From Pseudomonadota bacterium (lineage in GTDB: Bacteria > Pseudomonadota > Alphaproteobacteria > Rs-D84), in contig JAEXCU010000018.1 in NCBI GenBank assembly GCA_023402015.1, positions 1 through 64,000 on the forward strand: a stretch of DNA of 64,000 bases, in the 5' to 3' direction. Positions within the stretch are counted from its first letter, which is position 1; each line of letters starts with the position of its first letter. Below, one piece after another: positions 1 to 7,807 of the stretch. The position numbers and the translations under genes are program-made. The notes under the pieces are model-generated. The model was not told the origin of the DNA and ran no database searches. It worked only from the letters and a program-made list of their open reading frames with translations.

Positions 1-663
1 ACATTCGGATGTAATTCAAGAAGAAAAAACAGAAAACCAATAAGATATTTAAATTGTGGAGAATACGGGCCAAAAACAAAACGGCCACACTATCATGCAG
101 TAATATGGAATTTCAGACCAAGAGATATAAGACGCTGGTCAAAAGACAGAAGAGGGTACTATATATACGTGTCGGATAAACTTAATAAAATATGGGGTAA
201 AGGCTATGTAATCGTAGGAAATGCAGAACCTGAAACAGTTAGTTATGTAGCAAGATATTGCACAAAAAAATTCAGTAGAAGTGAAGAAGAAAATCAGAAA
301 ATGAAAAAAAAGAAACAATTAGAATTCATTGGAGCGTCAAGTTTCGGATTCATTGGATATTATTACTGGATAAAATTCAAAGATAAAATCAAAAAAATTG
401 GCGGGATACTGATGAAACAAAAAGACCATACTAGATTAGCAAAATTACCAAGAGCAATGGAGTTAAAATGGAAAAAAGAAGACGAAGAAACATTTGATTA
501 TTACAATTTTGAAAAACAAGAAACCGGAAAAGAAAATTGGGAAAAAATACTGGACGGTACAGACTTAACCGAATCGGAATATATCGCAAATACATATCGT
601 GAAAGAAAGCGTAAATATGAAAAATTAAAACGTGAAAGCGGTGATTTACAAGGCGGAGAGTAA
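1..663 (+). CDS. Microviridae (gokushovirus-type VP4) replication initiator, 3' part
   Basis: The frame is open from base 1, so the start lies outside the window; 220 residues remain. Two hallmarks of gokushovirus VP4, a rolling-circle HUH endonuclease, are visible: CGEYG...RPHYHAVIW at residues 19-36, where H30-Y31-H32 is the metal-binding HUH motif, and ETVSYVARYCTKK at residues 78-90, whose tyrosines (Y82/Y86) match the nicking-tyrosine motif. VP4 nicks the phage replicative form to start rolling-circle replication. The tail is very rich in Lys and Glu. Arginine is mostly AGA and bases are far more A-rich than in the chromosomal genes, which fits a foreign origin. A dif site lies 78 bp after the stop, the known integration site of Microviridae prophages. 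Whether the rest of the phage is intact cannot be seen. Confidence 0.93.
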   Translation, partial: TFGCNSRRKNRKPIRYLNCGEYGPKTKRPHYHAVIWNFRPRDIRRWSKDRRGYYIYVSDKLNKIWGKGYVIVGNAEPETVSYVARYCTKKFSRSEEENQKMKKKKQLEFIGASSFGFIGYYYWIKFKDKIKKIGGILMKQKDHTRLAKLPRAMELKWKKEDEETFDYYNFEKQETGKENWEKILDGTDLTESEYIANTYRERKRKYEKLKRESGDLQGGE

Positions 664-740
664 AATATTTGACACAATTTCAAAAAAATGATATTTTATG
701 AATTGGAAAGGAGGGAATTGTATTTACACGTGTCATTACA

Positions 741-768
741 AAGGCGCATAATGTATATTATGTATAGT
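741..768 (+). other. dif: dif site (XerC/XerD recombination site)
   Basis: The 28 bp read as an 11-bp XerC arm AAGGCGCATAA (741-751), a 6-bp spacer TGTATA (752-757) and an 11-bp XerD arm TTATGTATAGT (758-768). This differs from the E. coli dif only at the outer ends of the arms and has the identical central spacer. XerCD resolves chromosome dimers here, and dif-using phages such as gokushoviruses integrate at it. Its place just after the phage replication gene suggests it is the right attachment junction of the prophage, and that this window lies near the replication terminus. Confidence 0.88.
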
Positions 769-1498
769 TGGGTGTTCTGGTGGGGCGGAAATCGTGGGTT
801 TTAGCGTTATTTTGTTATTTGTTTGTTAAACCCTTTATTGTTATTTATTTACTAAACTTTGTTTGATAGAAATATTGTTATTTGTTTGTTGGGTTCTTTG
901 TTGTTATTTGTTTGCTGGACTTTGTTTGATAGAAATTTGGTTGTTGTGAAACCGGTTTGTGTTTTATGTGGTTTGTTTAATCACGTTTTTTGTACGGCAG
1001 ATATACATTTTTATTAAAATTGGCATATGCGTCAGTGATGTGTATATAAGAATCTTCGTTAAACTTAAAAATTTGCTTGTGGCAAGAAAAATGCGTTTTT
1101 ATGCGTTAATACGAAATGAACGCTGTATGGTGTTCAAGACCGACGTGTCTGATTTAATAAAAATATTTCTTATTTTGATATAAATTATATCGTTGTGATG
1201 TATTATCTAAATAAAATATTTTATTTAAAAATATGTTGAATTAAATTTTTGTTTATTGCGATTATCTGTTTGTTATCTTTGATATATTTCAATTATATAT
1301 TTTTATGTCGCTTAAATAAATTTATGTTTTTTCGTATTTGTTGTCGCCAAAATTCAATAAATTTGTGTCATTTTGAAATGTGAATATAATCCATATTTGG
1401 CGTGTTGGTAAATTATATGCATGCGCCCTAATCTTTTTGTTAATAATTTAAATTAACTTTATTAAATATCATTTTAATACCAGGATTATAATTTAATT
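769..1498. other. AT-rich stretch without a clear gene
   Basis: About 730 bp separate the dif site from the first plausible host reading frame. It is T-rich on the plus strand and contains the 63-bp tandem repeat listed separately. A 74-codon frame at 959-1183 has no ribosome binding site and a composition typical of non-coding DNA, so I do not call it a gene. I see no tRNA or terminator here. Confidence 0.5.
811..936 (+). repeat. two tandem copies of a 63-bp T-rich repeat
   Basis: Copy 1 (811-873) and copy 2 (874-936) both contain two TTGTTATTT(G/A)TTT blocks and end in ACTTTGTTTGATAGAAAT. The copies differ at a handful of positions. They lie just outside the dif site on the host side. Function unknown. 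Confidence 0.75.
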
Positions 1499-1642
1499 AT
1501 GTATAATGATAAAAATTATAAAAATTTTTGGAAAAAATGGCATAATTATTGTTTGGGCGCTGTAATGGCGGTAGTTTTTGTGGTCTTTGGTTTGTTCTTG
1601 GACTTGCATATGGGTTTTGCCTCTCTTTTGTTGCTGTTTTAA
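1499..1642 (+). CDS. possible 47-residue single-pass membrane peptide
   Basis: A 47-codon frame starting MYNDKNYKNFWKKWHNY has a charged and aromatic N-terminus followed by a hydrophobic span of about 25 residues (roughly residues 19-45), enough for one transmembrane helix. No strong Shine-Dalgarno sequence precedes it. It lies in AT-rich DNA between the prophage end and leuS. I recognise no family; the pattern of a lysine-rich head and one helix is compatible with a small membrane protein but could arise by chance in T-rich sequence. Confidence 0.3.
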   Translation: MYNDKNYKNFWKKWHNYCLGAVMAVVFVVFGLFLDLHMGFASLLLLF

Positions 1643-1870
1643 AGCACTTTATTATATTTGAATAATTATTTGAAAATACTGTAATTGTGGTATATATATT
1701 TTTTGTGGAGGTGTTATTGCAAAGGTGTATTTTTGTGTTTGGTATGATGATTATCGTGCTATGTTTCCGGGGCTGGCCAAACAAGGTGAAAATATATGGA
1801 TAAAAGGCTTGAATTTCTGGGGGATTATGTATAAAATTTGCCTGTTTATATAATCAAATAGGTAATAAAA

Positions 1871-4267
1871 ATGGCAGAAGACATCAAAAAAATCCATGAA
1901 CGCGAAGAAAAATGGCAACGCCGCTGGCAAGATTCAGGTGTGTTTACACCGAAAAATGACGGCAGTAAAACGCCATTTTATATGTTGGCTGAATTTCCAT
2001 TTCCGTCCGGAACCGGTTTGCACGGTGGTCATATGCTGAACTACACCGGATGCGATGTTATGGCACGTTTTATGCGCATGCGTGGAAATGATGTTTTATA
2101 CCCATTGGGTTTTGATTCCCTGGGGATTTCTGCTGAAAATTATGCGACAAAAATCGGACGGCATCCGTCTGTTGTTGTCAAAGAATTGGCGCAAAAATTT
2201 ACAAAAAACATGCTGGACATGGGGTGGTCCATTGATTTAAATTCCCAGGTTTCAACATCTGATCCGGAATTTATCAAATGGACGCAATGGATGTTTATCC
2301 AGTTATTTAAGGCCGGATTGGCGTATAAATCAATGTTGCCCATGAATTGGTGCCCAAATTGCCGCACAACCCTGACCAACGAAGAATTAGAAGATGGCAA
2401 ATGCAATCGTTGCCATGGTCCGGTTGAAACACGTGAAAAAATGCAGTGGAATCTGGCAATTACAAAATATGCACAACGTTTGCTGGATGATTTGGCATTG
2501 GTTGATTACCCGGAAAAAGTTAAACGCGACCAAATAAACTGGATTGGTAAATCCCAGGGTGCAGATGTGGACTTTATGGTTGGCGAAGATAAAATGACCG
2601 TTTACACAACGCGTCCGGATACGATTTTTGGTGCGACGTTCTGTGCAATTGCGCCTGAACATAAATTGGTGCAAAAATGGCTGGATGCCGGTCGCATAAC
2701 CAATGCAGACGAGGTGCGCGAATATATTCGTGAATCAATCGCAAAATCTGAATTTGACAGAACAGATGCCACCAAGGAAAAATCGGGCGTAAAATTAGAA
2801 GGCGTAATGGCCACCAATCCATATACCGGTGAAGAAATCCCTATCTTTGTGGCGGATTACGTTTTGGTGAACTATGCCCAGGGTACAATTATGGCCGTCC
2901 CGGCGCATGACCAGCGCGACTGGGATTTTGCCAAGAAATTTAATTTGAAAATAGTGCCTGTTTTATCCGGGGGCGAACCCGATAAAGTTTGGGAAGGCGA
3001 CGGTTTGCACATCAATTCAGGGTTTATGGATGGCATGAACAAAGAAGATGCCATTGCCGCCGCAATCCGTGTTGGCGAAGCCGGCGGCTTTGCGCGTCCC
3101 AAGGTGCGTTTTCGTATGGGCGATTGGGGATTTTCGCGCCAAATGTATTGGGGCGAACCAATTCCATTGGTTTATTGCGAAAAATGTGGTTGGGTGCCGG
3201 TACCTGAATCAGAATTACCATTGATGCAACCATATATGGAAGATTTTCGTCCCACGGCGGACGGGGAATCGCCATTGGCGCGCGCGACAGATTGGGTAAA
3301 TACCACCTGCCCGCATTGTGGTGCGCCTGCGCGACGTGAAACAGACACCATGCCGCAATGGGCGGGTTCGTCATGGTATTACATGCGTTATTTGGATCCG
3401 CGTAATAATGATGCGTTTTGTAGCACGTCCCAACAGGAAAAATGGATGCCGGTCAGCCATTATAACGGCGGAAATGAACATAACACACGCCATTTGATAT
3501 ACTCGCGATTTTGGCACAAAGCGTTGTTTGATTTGGGATTTGTTAATACCCCAGAACCGTACAAGAAAAGAACGACAAATGGTTTGCTGATGGGGTCCGA
3601 TGGTAAAAAAATGTCAAAATCTGCCGGAAATGGTTTTCAGGTTGATGAAAAAATTGCCCAGATTGGTGCCGATGCCGCACGTACGGCGGTTTTGTCTTTG
3701 GGGCCGTGGGATTCAAACGTAAATTGGTCCGAAGGCGCCCTGGCCGGGGTTCAACGTTTCTTGAAACGTGTGGAAAATTTGGCGGATAATATAACAGATG
3801 ACCCAATGACCGCGGAACAGGAACGTTTGGTGCATCAATTGGTTGCAGATATGACGGAACGTATTGCAAACATGCGTTATAACACGGCAATTTCTGCAAT
3901 GATGGAATTTGTAAATGCATTTAACAATGCGATGCCCCGCCCTGCGTATGAAACGTTGATTCAGGTACTGAATCCATTTGCCCCGCATTTAAGCGAGGAA
4001 ATTTGGGAAAAATTGGGACATACAGAAATGTTGGTTTTTCAACCGTGGCCGACATATGATGAATCCAAACTGGTCAAGACGGAAATGACGATTGTCGCGT
4101 CAATTAATGGTAAACGTGCGGTTGAATTTACGGTACCGGTTGATATCACAGAACCTGATTTAATTGCCAGGGCGCAAAATGCGGCCGCGGCAAAATTAGG
4201 CGATGCAGAGATTGTTAAAACCATCGTTGTGCCGAACAAATTGGTTAATTTTGTTGTGAAAAAATAA
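1871..4267 (+). CDS. leuS: leucyl-tRNA synthetase
   Basis: This 798-residue class I synthetase charges tRNA-Leu. The ATP-binding HIGH motif is the variant HGGH at residues 51-54 (SGTGLHGGHMLNY), and the second signature KMSKS is exact (DGKKMSKSAGN, about residue 578). Cysteine pairs CPNC...CNRC (about 158-182) and CEKC...CPHC (about 438-485) look like zinc-binding insertions. An editing domain lies between, with the threonine-rich TTRPDTIFGATF motif. Length is normal for the short bacterial form. Two tRNA-Leu genes lie downstream in the window. The following frameshifted gene begins 5 bp after its stop, so the two are probably co-transcribed. The ribosome binding site (TAGGTAAT) is weak. Confidence 0.97.
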   Translation: MAEDIKKIHEREEKWQRRWQDSGVFTPKNDGSKTPFYMLAEFPFPSGTGLHGGHMLNYTGCDVMARFMRMRGNDVLYPLGFDSLGISAENYATKIGRHPSVVVKELAQKFTKNMLDMGWSIDLNSQVSTSDPEFIKWTQWMFIQLFKAGLAYKSMLPMNWCPNCRTTLTNEELEDGKCNRCHGPVETREKMQWNLAITKYAQRLLDDLALVDYPEKVKRDQINWIGKSQGADVDFMVGEDKMTVYTTRPDTIFGATFCAIAPEHKLVQKWLDAGRITNADEVREYIRESIAKSEFDRTDATKEKSGVKLEGVMATNPYTGEEIPIFVADYVLVNYAQGTIMAVPAHDQRDWDFAKKFNLKIVPVLSGGEPDKVWEGDGLHINSGFMDGMNKEDAIAAAIRVGEAGGFARPKVRFRMGDWGFSRQMYWGEPIPLVYCEKCGWVPVPESELPLMQPYMEDFRPTADGESPLARATDWVNTTCPHCGAPARRETDTMPQWAGSSWYYMRYLDPRNNDAFCSTSQQEKWMPVSHYNGGNEHNTRHLIYSRFWHKALFDLGFVNTPEPYKKRTTNGLLMGSDGKKMSKSAGNGFQVDEKIAQIGADAARTAVLSLGPWDSNVNWSEGALAGVQRFLKRVENLADNITDDPMTAEQERLVHQLVADMTERIANMRYNTAISAMMEFVNAFNNAMPRPAYETLIQVLNPFAPHLSEEIWEKLGHTEMLVFQPWPTYDESKLVKTEMTIVASINGKRAVEFTVPVDITEPDLIARAQNAAAAKLGDAEIVKTIVVPNKLVNFVVKK

Positions 4268-4272
4268 GAAAA

Positions 4273-4717
4273 ATGTCAGATAGTAATATAATACCGGGTA
4301 CGCCCCAATGGGAAAAAATTTGCCGACAATGCGGATTGTGTTGCTTGGTGAAATATGCAGATGCGGCAGGAAACTTTTACCTGACGCGTGTAATGTGTGA
4401 TCATATGAATCCGGAAACGGGCAAATGTGATTGTTATTCCGCAGATGTATCGCAACGCGGTGATGAGCAATGGTTCTGTGTTAAATCTGGACACGTTGCG
4501 GAACGATTATGTTGTTCCCGGATGCTGTCCATATGTTAAAAAATTCGTGGGAGCAAATCGTTTAAAGTTGCCAAAAATTCAGTATAATCAATTGATTCGT
4601 GAACGCAATATGGTTGGTAATATCCAGGATTATATTATTGCAGATTCATGGCGATTGTTTAAATATAACCCCCATGTTAATAAACGCATGCGTGAATTAT
4701 TACAGAAAACAAAATAA
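4273..4717 (+). pseudogene. YkgJ/YcgN-type cysteine-cluster protein, frameshifted
   Basis: Frame 1 (from 4273) begins MSDSNIIPGTPQWEKICRQ and carries the C-x2-C-x2-CC signature CRQCGLCC typical of the YkgJ zinc/iron-chelating family, then CDHMNPETGKCDCY. It runs into a stop at 4537-4539. The family continuation (a Cys followed by a hydrophobic stretch and a Pro-Cys-Pro-Tyr-like motif) is instead found in the +1 frame: LNLDTLRNDYVVPGCCPYVKKF. Joining the frames near the TGT at 4477-4479, by skipping one base, gives about 147 residues, the usual family length of about 150. This is therefore a single-base insertion, a sequencing error, or less likely a programmed shift. It is coupled to leuS. 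Confidence 0.7.
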
Positions 4718-4722
4718 TAAAA

Positions 4723-4750
4723 CCCCGTAATATTTTACGGGGCATTTTTT
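4723..4750. terminator. bidirectional intrinsic terminator
   Basis: A perfect stem CCCCGTAA/TTACGGGG with T-runs on both sides ends the leuS operon (plus) and the cysteine-rich gene at 4749 (minus). Confidence 0.85.
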
Positions 4751-5381
4751 AATTTTCATAATAACAATCCGATGTGAATGAAAATGTGCCAACGGCATCG
4801 GAAAAATTCGTATCAGTGGACAGATAACACGCCGTAATTTCCGTACTGCCTGCGACAGATGTGCCGTATGATTCAGCGAATGTCGGACATTGTGTGCAGC
4901 CGGTGGTGCCATTTGTTATGTTGCCGTAATAACCGGCGGCGCAGCGCATAACAGAATCTGATTCACATGTTCCGCAATTGCAATAACGTTCAATTCTGCC
5001 TTCGTATCCGGGCCGGACGATTGTCCATGTTTCATCGCTGGTGCAATCTGTGCATGGCGGACACGTCCCACCACACAGTTTAAGGTCATTACAAATATCA
5101 ATTGGTCTTGCATTGTCTTCTAATTGTAGGACAATATAATCAAGGTTGTTATCAATAAGGCCCTGGGCGATTGGTGTCAGTTGGGGAGTGTTCAGGCATA
5201 ATTCATCACGGCATTGGTTGGCGTGGAACAACATGTCCGTTTCACCTGCAATCAGGCCGTCATCGATGCAATTTACAAAGGATTCGCAAAAAGTACAAAG
5301 CAGTGCTGATGCGGCATATAATTTATTTTCTGCGGCCATGCACGCGTATGCTGATATGGTGAAAATTAAAAGTTTTTTCAT
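4749..5381 (-). CDS. secreted cysteine-rich protein A, downstream of structured RNA 1
   Basis: The 210-residue product starts with a signal peptide (MKKLLIFTISAYACMAA...LYA) and contains about 20 cysteines. Its last 70 residues (RCAAGYYG...GCTQCP...GTSVAGST...CY...DCYY) are the module shared with the genes at 26350, 29781 and 35292. The CxxGYY...GC..CP...G pattern resembles GCC2/GCC3 (ephrin-receptor-like) cysteine repeats. It is likely exported and disulfide-bonded. The start has a good ribosome binding site (AGGAG, 9 nt before ATG). Between this site and the promoter lies structured RNA 1 with its own terminator, so expression needs read-through. The signal-peptide end AENKLYA closely resembles AENKSYA in the gene at 26350. 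Function unknown. Confidence 0.85.
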   Translation of the reverse strand: MKKLLIFTISAYACMAAENKLYAASALLCTFCESFVNCIDDGLIAGETDMLFHANQCRDELCLNTPQLTPIAQGLIDNNLDYIVLQLEDNARPIDICNDLKLCGGTCPPCTDCTSDETWTIVRPGYEGRIERYCNCGTCESDSVMRCAAGYYGNITNGTTGCTQCPTFAESYGTSVAGSTEITACYLSTDTNFSDAVGTFSFTSDCYYEN

Positions 5382-5435
5382 TGGTTCAATCTCCTGTTAT
5401 TTGATTCCGGGGCGTTGCAAAACGCATGTGGAATA

Positions 5436-5662
5436 ATTAAAAACCACCAACAAAATTGGTGGTCAGGAGGTTGATGACAATTGCTAGAATTGTGTTGCGT
5501 ATTGGATATTTCGCAAACCCTCCTGACCCGATTGGGGAACAGGAGTTTGTTTATCGTCTGAACAATGATTATTAAAACAGGCGCGGTTTTCCGCGGCCAT
5601 AAGCATGTATTCCGACGCTAGCACAGAGGTCATCACACCCCATCAATGGAACACCCATTGAC
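5436..5662 (-). ncRNA. structured leader RNA, copy 1
   Basis: About 227 nt from a predicted start at G5662 to a terminator U-run near 5436. Helices, written 5' arm/3' arm in RNA sense: P1 TCAATGG/CCATTGA with loop GTGTT; P2 TGATGAC/GTCATCA, extended by GGGGT/ACCTC; P3 TGCTAG/CTAGCA; P4 CGTC/GACG; P5 GAATA/TGTTC over a CGCGG/CCGCG hairpin; P6 CTCCTG/CAGGAG; P7 TTGCG/CGCAA. The strand GGTCAGGAGG (plus 5519-5528 as complement) is a perfect partner of CCTCCTGACC (complement of 5461-5470), which touches the terminator stem. Helices are supported by covariation with copies 2-4. It lies between rpiB and secreted protein A, on the same strand. Confidence 0.85.
5443..5463 (-). terminator. terminator/attenuator of RNA 1
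   Basis: Stem ACCACCAA/TTGGTGGT with a 5-nt loop followed by five Us (minus strand). It sits about 55 nt before the start codon of the cysteine-rich gene, so it can switch that gene off. Confidence 0.85.
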
Positions 5663-5669
5663 ATTTGTT

Positions 5670-5698
5670 ATTATATATGTGAATGCATTTAATTACAA
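5670..5698 (-). promoter_or_regulatory. promoter of RNA 1
   Basis: -35 TTGTAA (complement of 5693-5698), 17-nt spacer, -10 TATAAT (complement of 5670-5675); the G that starts P1 lies 8 nt downstream. The same layout precedes RNAs 2-4. Confidence 0.8.
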
Positions 5699-5700
5699 AT

Positions 5701-5728
5701 GAAAAAACGCCCATTTATGGGCGTTTGG
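5701..5728 (-). terminator. rpiB terminator
   Basis: Stem AAACGCCC/GGGCGTTT followed by Ts in the minus direction, directly downstream of rpiB. Confidence 0.75.
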
Positions 5729-5731
5729 TTT

Positions 5732-6178
5732 TTACGATATTTCTGCGATTCTGCGGACCCGTCGTGGGATGTTATCAAACGGACTGTCCAGGAATGTTTG
5801 TGCGCACAGAAATGCCATTTCTATGTCAATGTCATCCGCGGCCAATGCCAAAACGTTTATATCGTCATGAAAACGGTCGTCGCGTGCCTGTTCTGGGCGG
5901 TCGCATCGCGACGCGCGAATATGGCGAAAACGGTTTGCCGCAATCATAATACCTGCGCCTGTGCCACAAATTAAAATGCCACGTGAATTTTTATCTGTTG
6001 CCATTTCATCCGCCAATTTTTCGGCCATAACTGGGTAATCAACCATGGTGTTTGGGTCATCTGTGCCCAAATTTACAACCATATACCCTGCGGCGGTCAG
6101 CATTTCAATCAAATATAACTTTAACCCTACCCCGCGGTGATCGGCCGCGATATATACTTTGGATATGTTTTTATTCAT
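5732..6178 (-). CDS. rpiB: ribose-5-phosphate isomerase B
   Basis: The 148-residue protein interconverts ribulose 5-phosphate and ribose 5-phosphate in the pentose phosphate pathway. The N-terminal ADHRG motif and the CGTGAGIMIAANR loop, with the catalytic cysteine, are those of the RpiB/LacAB family. I take the ATG at 6178 because it overlaps the bactofilin stop as ATGA and follows AAAGGA; a longer frame to 6211 would intrude into the upstream gene. The overlap implies translational coupling to the bactofilin and M23 peptidase genes, an odd metabolic partner for a wall-shaping pair. Confidence 0.92.
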   Translation of the reverse strand: MNKNISKVYIAADHRGVGLKLYLIEMLTAAGYMVVNLGTDDPNTMVDYPVMAEKLADEMATDKNSRGILICGTGAGIMIAANRFRHIRASRCDRPEQARDDRFHDDINVLALAADDIDIEMAFLCAQTFLDSPFDNIPRRVRRIAEIS

Positions 6179-6525
6179 TTCTCTTTGTCCTTTCTTTTGG
6201 CCAGTTTGCATTCCAGGCCCGTATTACCGGTTATGTTTAACGTATGATATGACAGGGTTCCAGTCATTTGCGCATTGCTGAACATGTTGGCGATGTTAAC
6301 CGTTGCCGGCCCATCCAGCATTCCATGCAAGAACAAATTTGTTGCGACGACTTTGCCAACGACGCGCCCGCCACGGCCGATAACAACCGTTTCGGCGGTA
6401 ATGTTTCCAATCACGGTACCATGAATTTGCACCGTATGGTCGGTTTTCATGTCGCCGGTCAGTTTGCATCCGGCGCCGATAATTGTCGGTGAATTTTTTT
6501 CTTTTGCGTTTGTAAATGCCAGCAT
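6175..6525 (-). CDS. bactofilin
   Basis: The 116-residue product has the central right-handed beta-helix repeat of bactofilins (PF04519): an IIGAGCKLTGDM start, then TVQIHGTVIGNI, TVVIGRGGRVVGKV and TNLFLHGMLDGPATV. Bactofilins polymerise without nucleotide into membrane-associated filaments that position cell-wall enzymes, such as BacA in Caulobacter and CcmA in Helicobacter. The gene follows an M23 peptidase by 4 bp, the classical partner. The C-terminus is basic (KLAKRKDKEK). Confidence 0.93.
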   Translation of the reverse strand: MLAFTNAKEKNSPTIIGAGCKLTGDMKTDHTVQIHGTVIGNITAETVVIGRGGRVVGKVVATNLFLHGMLDGPATVNIANMFSNAQMTGTLSYHTLNITGNTGLECKLAKRKDKEK

Positions 6526-6529
6526 TTTA

Positions 6530-7807
6530 TTATTCCTTTACAAATTTTGTCGGGTCAAATGGCGCGCCTTTGTATCTGATTTCGTAATGCAGGTGTGGCC
6601 CCGTTGAACGGCCCGAAGACCCGCCCAATCCCACAACCGTGCCCGGACGTACCCAATCGCCACGTGAAACCGTTATTTGCGACAAATGTGCATATAATGT
6701 TGTAAAGCCCAAACCATGGTCAATTTCAACGGTTGTACCGTATCCAACGCGTTCACCGGCCGATATTACACGCCCCGGAGCAACCGCCATTAATTCTGTA
6801 CCGATTTTTCCGGCAAAATCAATACCGCGATGTTTTTTAGGTTTACCCGTGAACGGGTCGTTGCGAACACCGTAATTGGATGTAATGCGAACCTTGTCCA
6901 CAGGCGCGCCCAGGGGCAGTAAAGTGTTCAATTTCGCCAATCCATGCCACAATTCCAAATCATCGGCCAATTTTTGATATTTCGGGTCCAGTTCTTTGTC
7001 AAATTCCAGCGGACTGAACGCGGCGCCAACAAAAGGATTGCTGTATTTGTTTGCGTTTTTAATTAATGTTTTTTGGGTCAGTCCCAATCCGGCAATGGTT
7101 CCATTTATCTTTTTAATATTATTACGTAAATCATCAGTATTCTGGGTTGCCATTTTGGACACAGCGTCAACAATTTGGTTGTCTGCGTCTGCAACCGTCA
7201 TCATGGTTTCCACGATTTGGGCATTGCGCTTTTTTAATTCTTCGTTTTCTGCGCGCGTTAATTCATATTCCGCGGATAATTCGGACAGTTTTGTGTATTC
7301 TGCGGCATAGTCTTCGTTTGTGAACATTTCGCCCAGGCGTGTGCGCAGAAAGTCCAATTCTCCCCATGTTTTCAAACGGTTGTTCATCAGTTCTTCTTTT
7401 TGGGCGTCGGTTAATTTTTTCGCGTTCAGAATTTTATCGTCAATAACGTTCAGATTTCGTGTCAGTTCGTTATATTTTTCCAAATATGTCTGCAAATCAC
7501 TCATTTGGCGTGCGTGGGTGGATCGGGCCTCTTCCAACTGCTGGGTGCGTTTTTGCAATAATGGTCGGTGGTAAACGAATACATATGTGGACCATGTTGC
7601 CCAGATAATCAGGCCAATCTTGCCGCAAAATTTGGTAAAGCGCCAAAAACTGCTTTGTTGATATGTATAAACATTACCACGCGGTGTGTCCATAACCGTA
7701 AATTCGCGCGGTGGGAATATGCGGGTAATTACGCGCCAAATCGCACGAAAAGGCGACGTTATTAACGCCCACAAAGATGTAAAATGTCTGGTTATAAAGT
7801 TTATCAT
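6530..7807 (-). CDS. membrane-anchored M23 (LytM-type) endopeptidase
   Basis: This 425-residue protein has a short cytoplasmic N-terminus, one membrane helix at about residues 58-80 (FCGKIGLIIWATWSTYVFVY), a coiled-coil of about 200 residues and a C-terminal M23 domain. The zinc ligands are visible: HRGID (about 330) and HLHYE (about 405). M23 enzymes cut peptide crosslinks in peptidoglycan. Its place before a bactofilin matches the Csd1/CcmA and LmdC/BacA pairs, so it probably works with the bactofilin to shape the cell. The stop overlaps the methyltransferase-like gene's region by one base, so they may form one operon. Confidence 0.92.
   Translation of the reverse strand: MINFITRHFTSLWALITSPFRAIWRVITRIFPPREFTVMDTPRGNVYTYQQSSFWRFTKFCGKIGLIIWATWSTYVFVYHRPLLQKRTQQLEEARSTHARQMSDLQTYLEKYNELTRNLNVIDDKILNAKKLTDAQKEELMNNRLKTWGELDFLRTRLGEMFTNEDYAAEYTKLSELSAEYELTRAENEELKKRNAQIVETMMTVADADNQIVDAVSKMATQNTDDLRNNIKKINGTIAGLGLTQKTLIKNANKYSNPFVGAAFSPLEFDKELDPKYQKLADDLELWHGLAKLNTLLPLGAPVDKVRITSNYGVRNDPFTGKPKKHRGIDFAGKIGTELMAVAPGRVISAGERVGYGTTVEIDHGLGFTTLYAHLSQITVSRGDWVRPGTVVGLGGSSGRSTGPHLHYEIRYKGAPFDPTKFVKE

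Noticed and set aside
1497..1784. 95-residue minus-strand frame upstream of leuS
   Set aside because: Composition is Asn/Ile/Thr-rich as expected from chance in T-rich DNA, with no ribosome binding site or recognisable domain.
5436..5662. Possibility that RNA copies are tmRNA, RNase P or cobalamin riboswitches
   Set aside because: The conserved cores of these RNAs are absent; RNase P RNA is found separately at 49466-49795, and four copies with downstream paralogues do not fit tmRNA.
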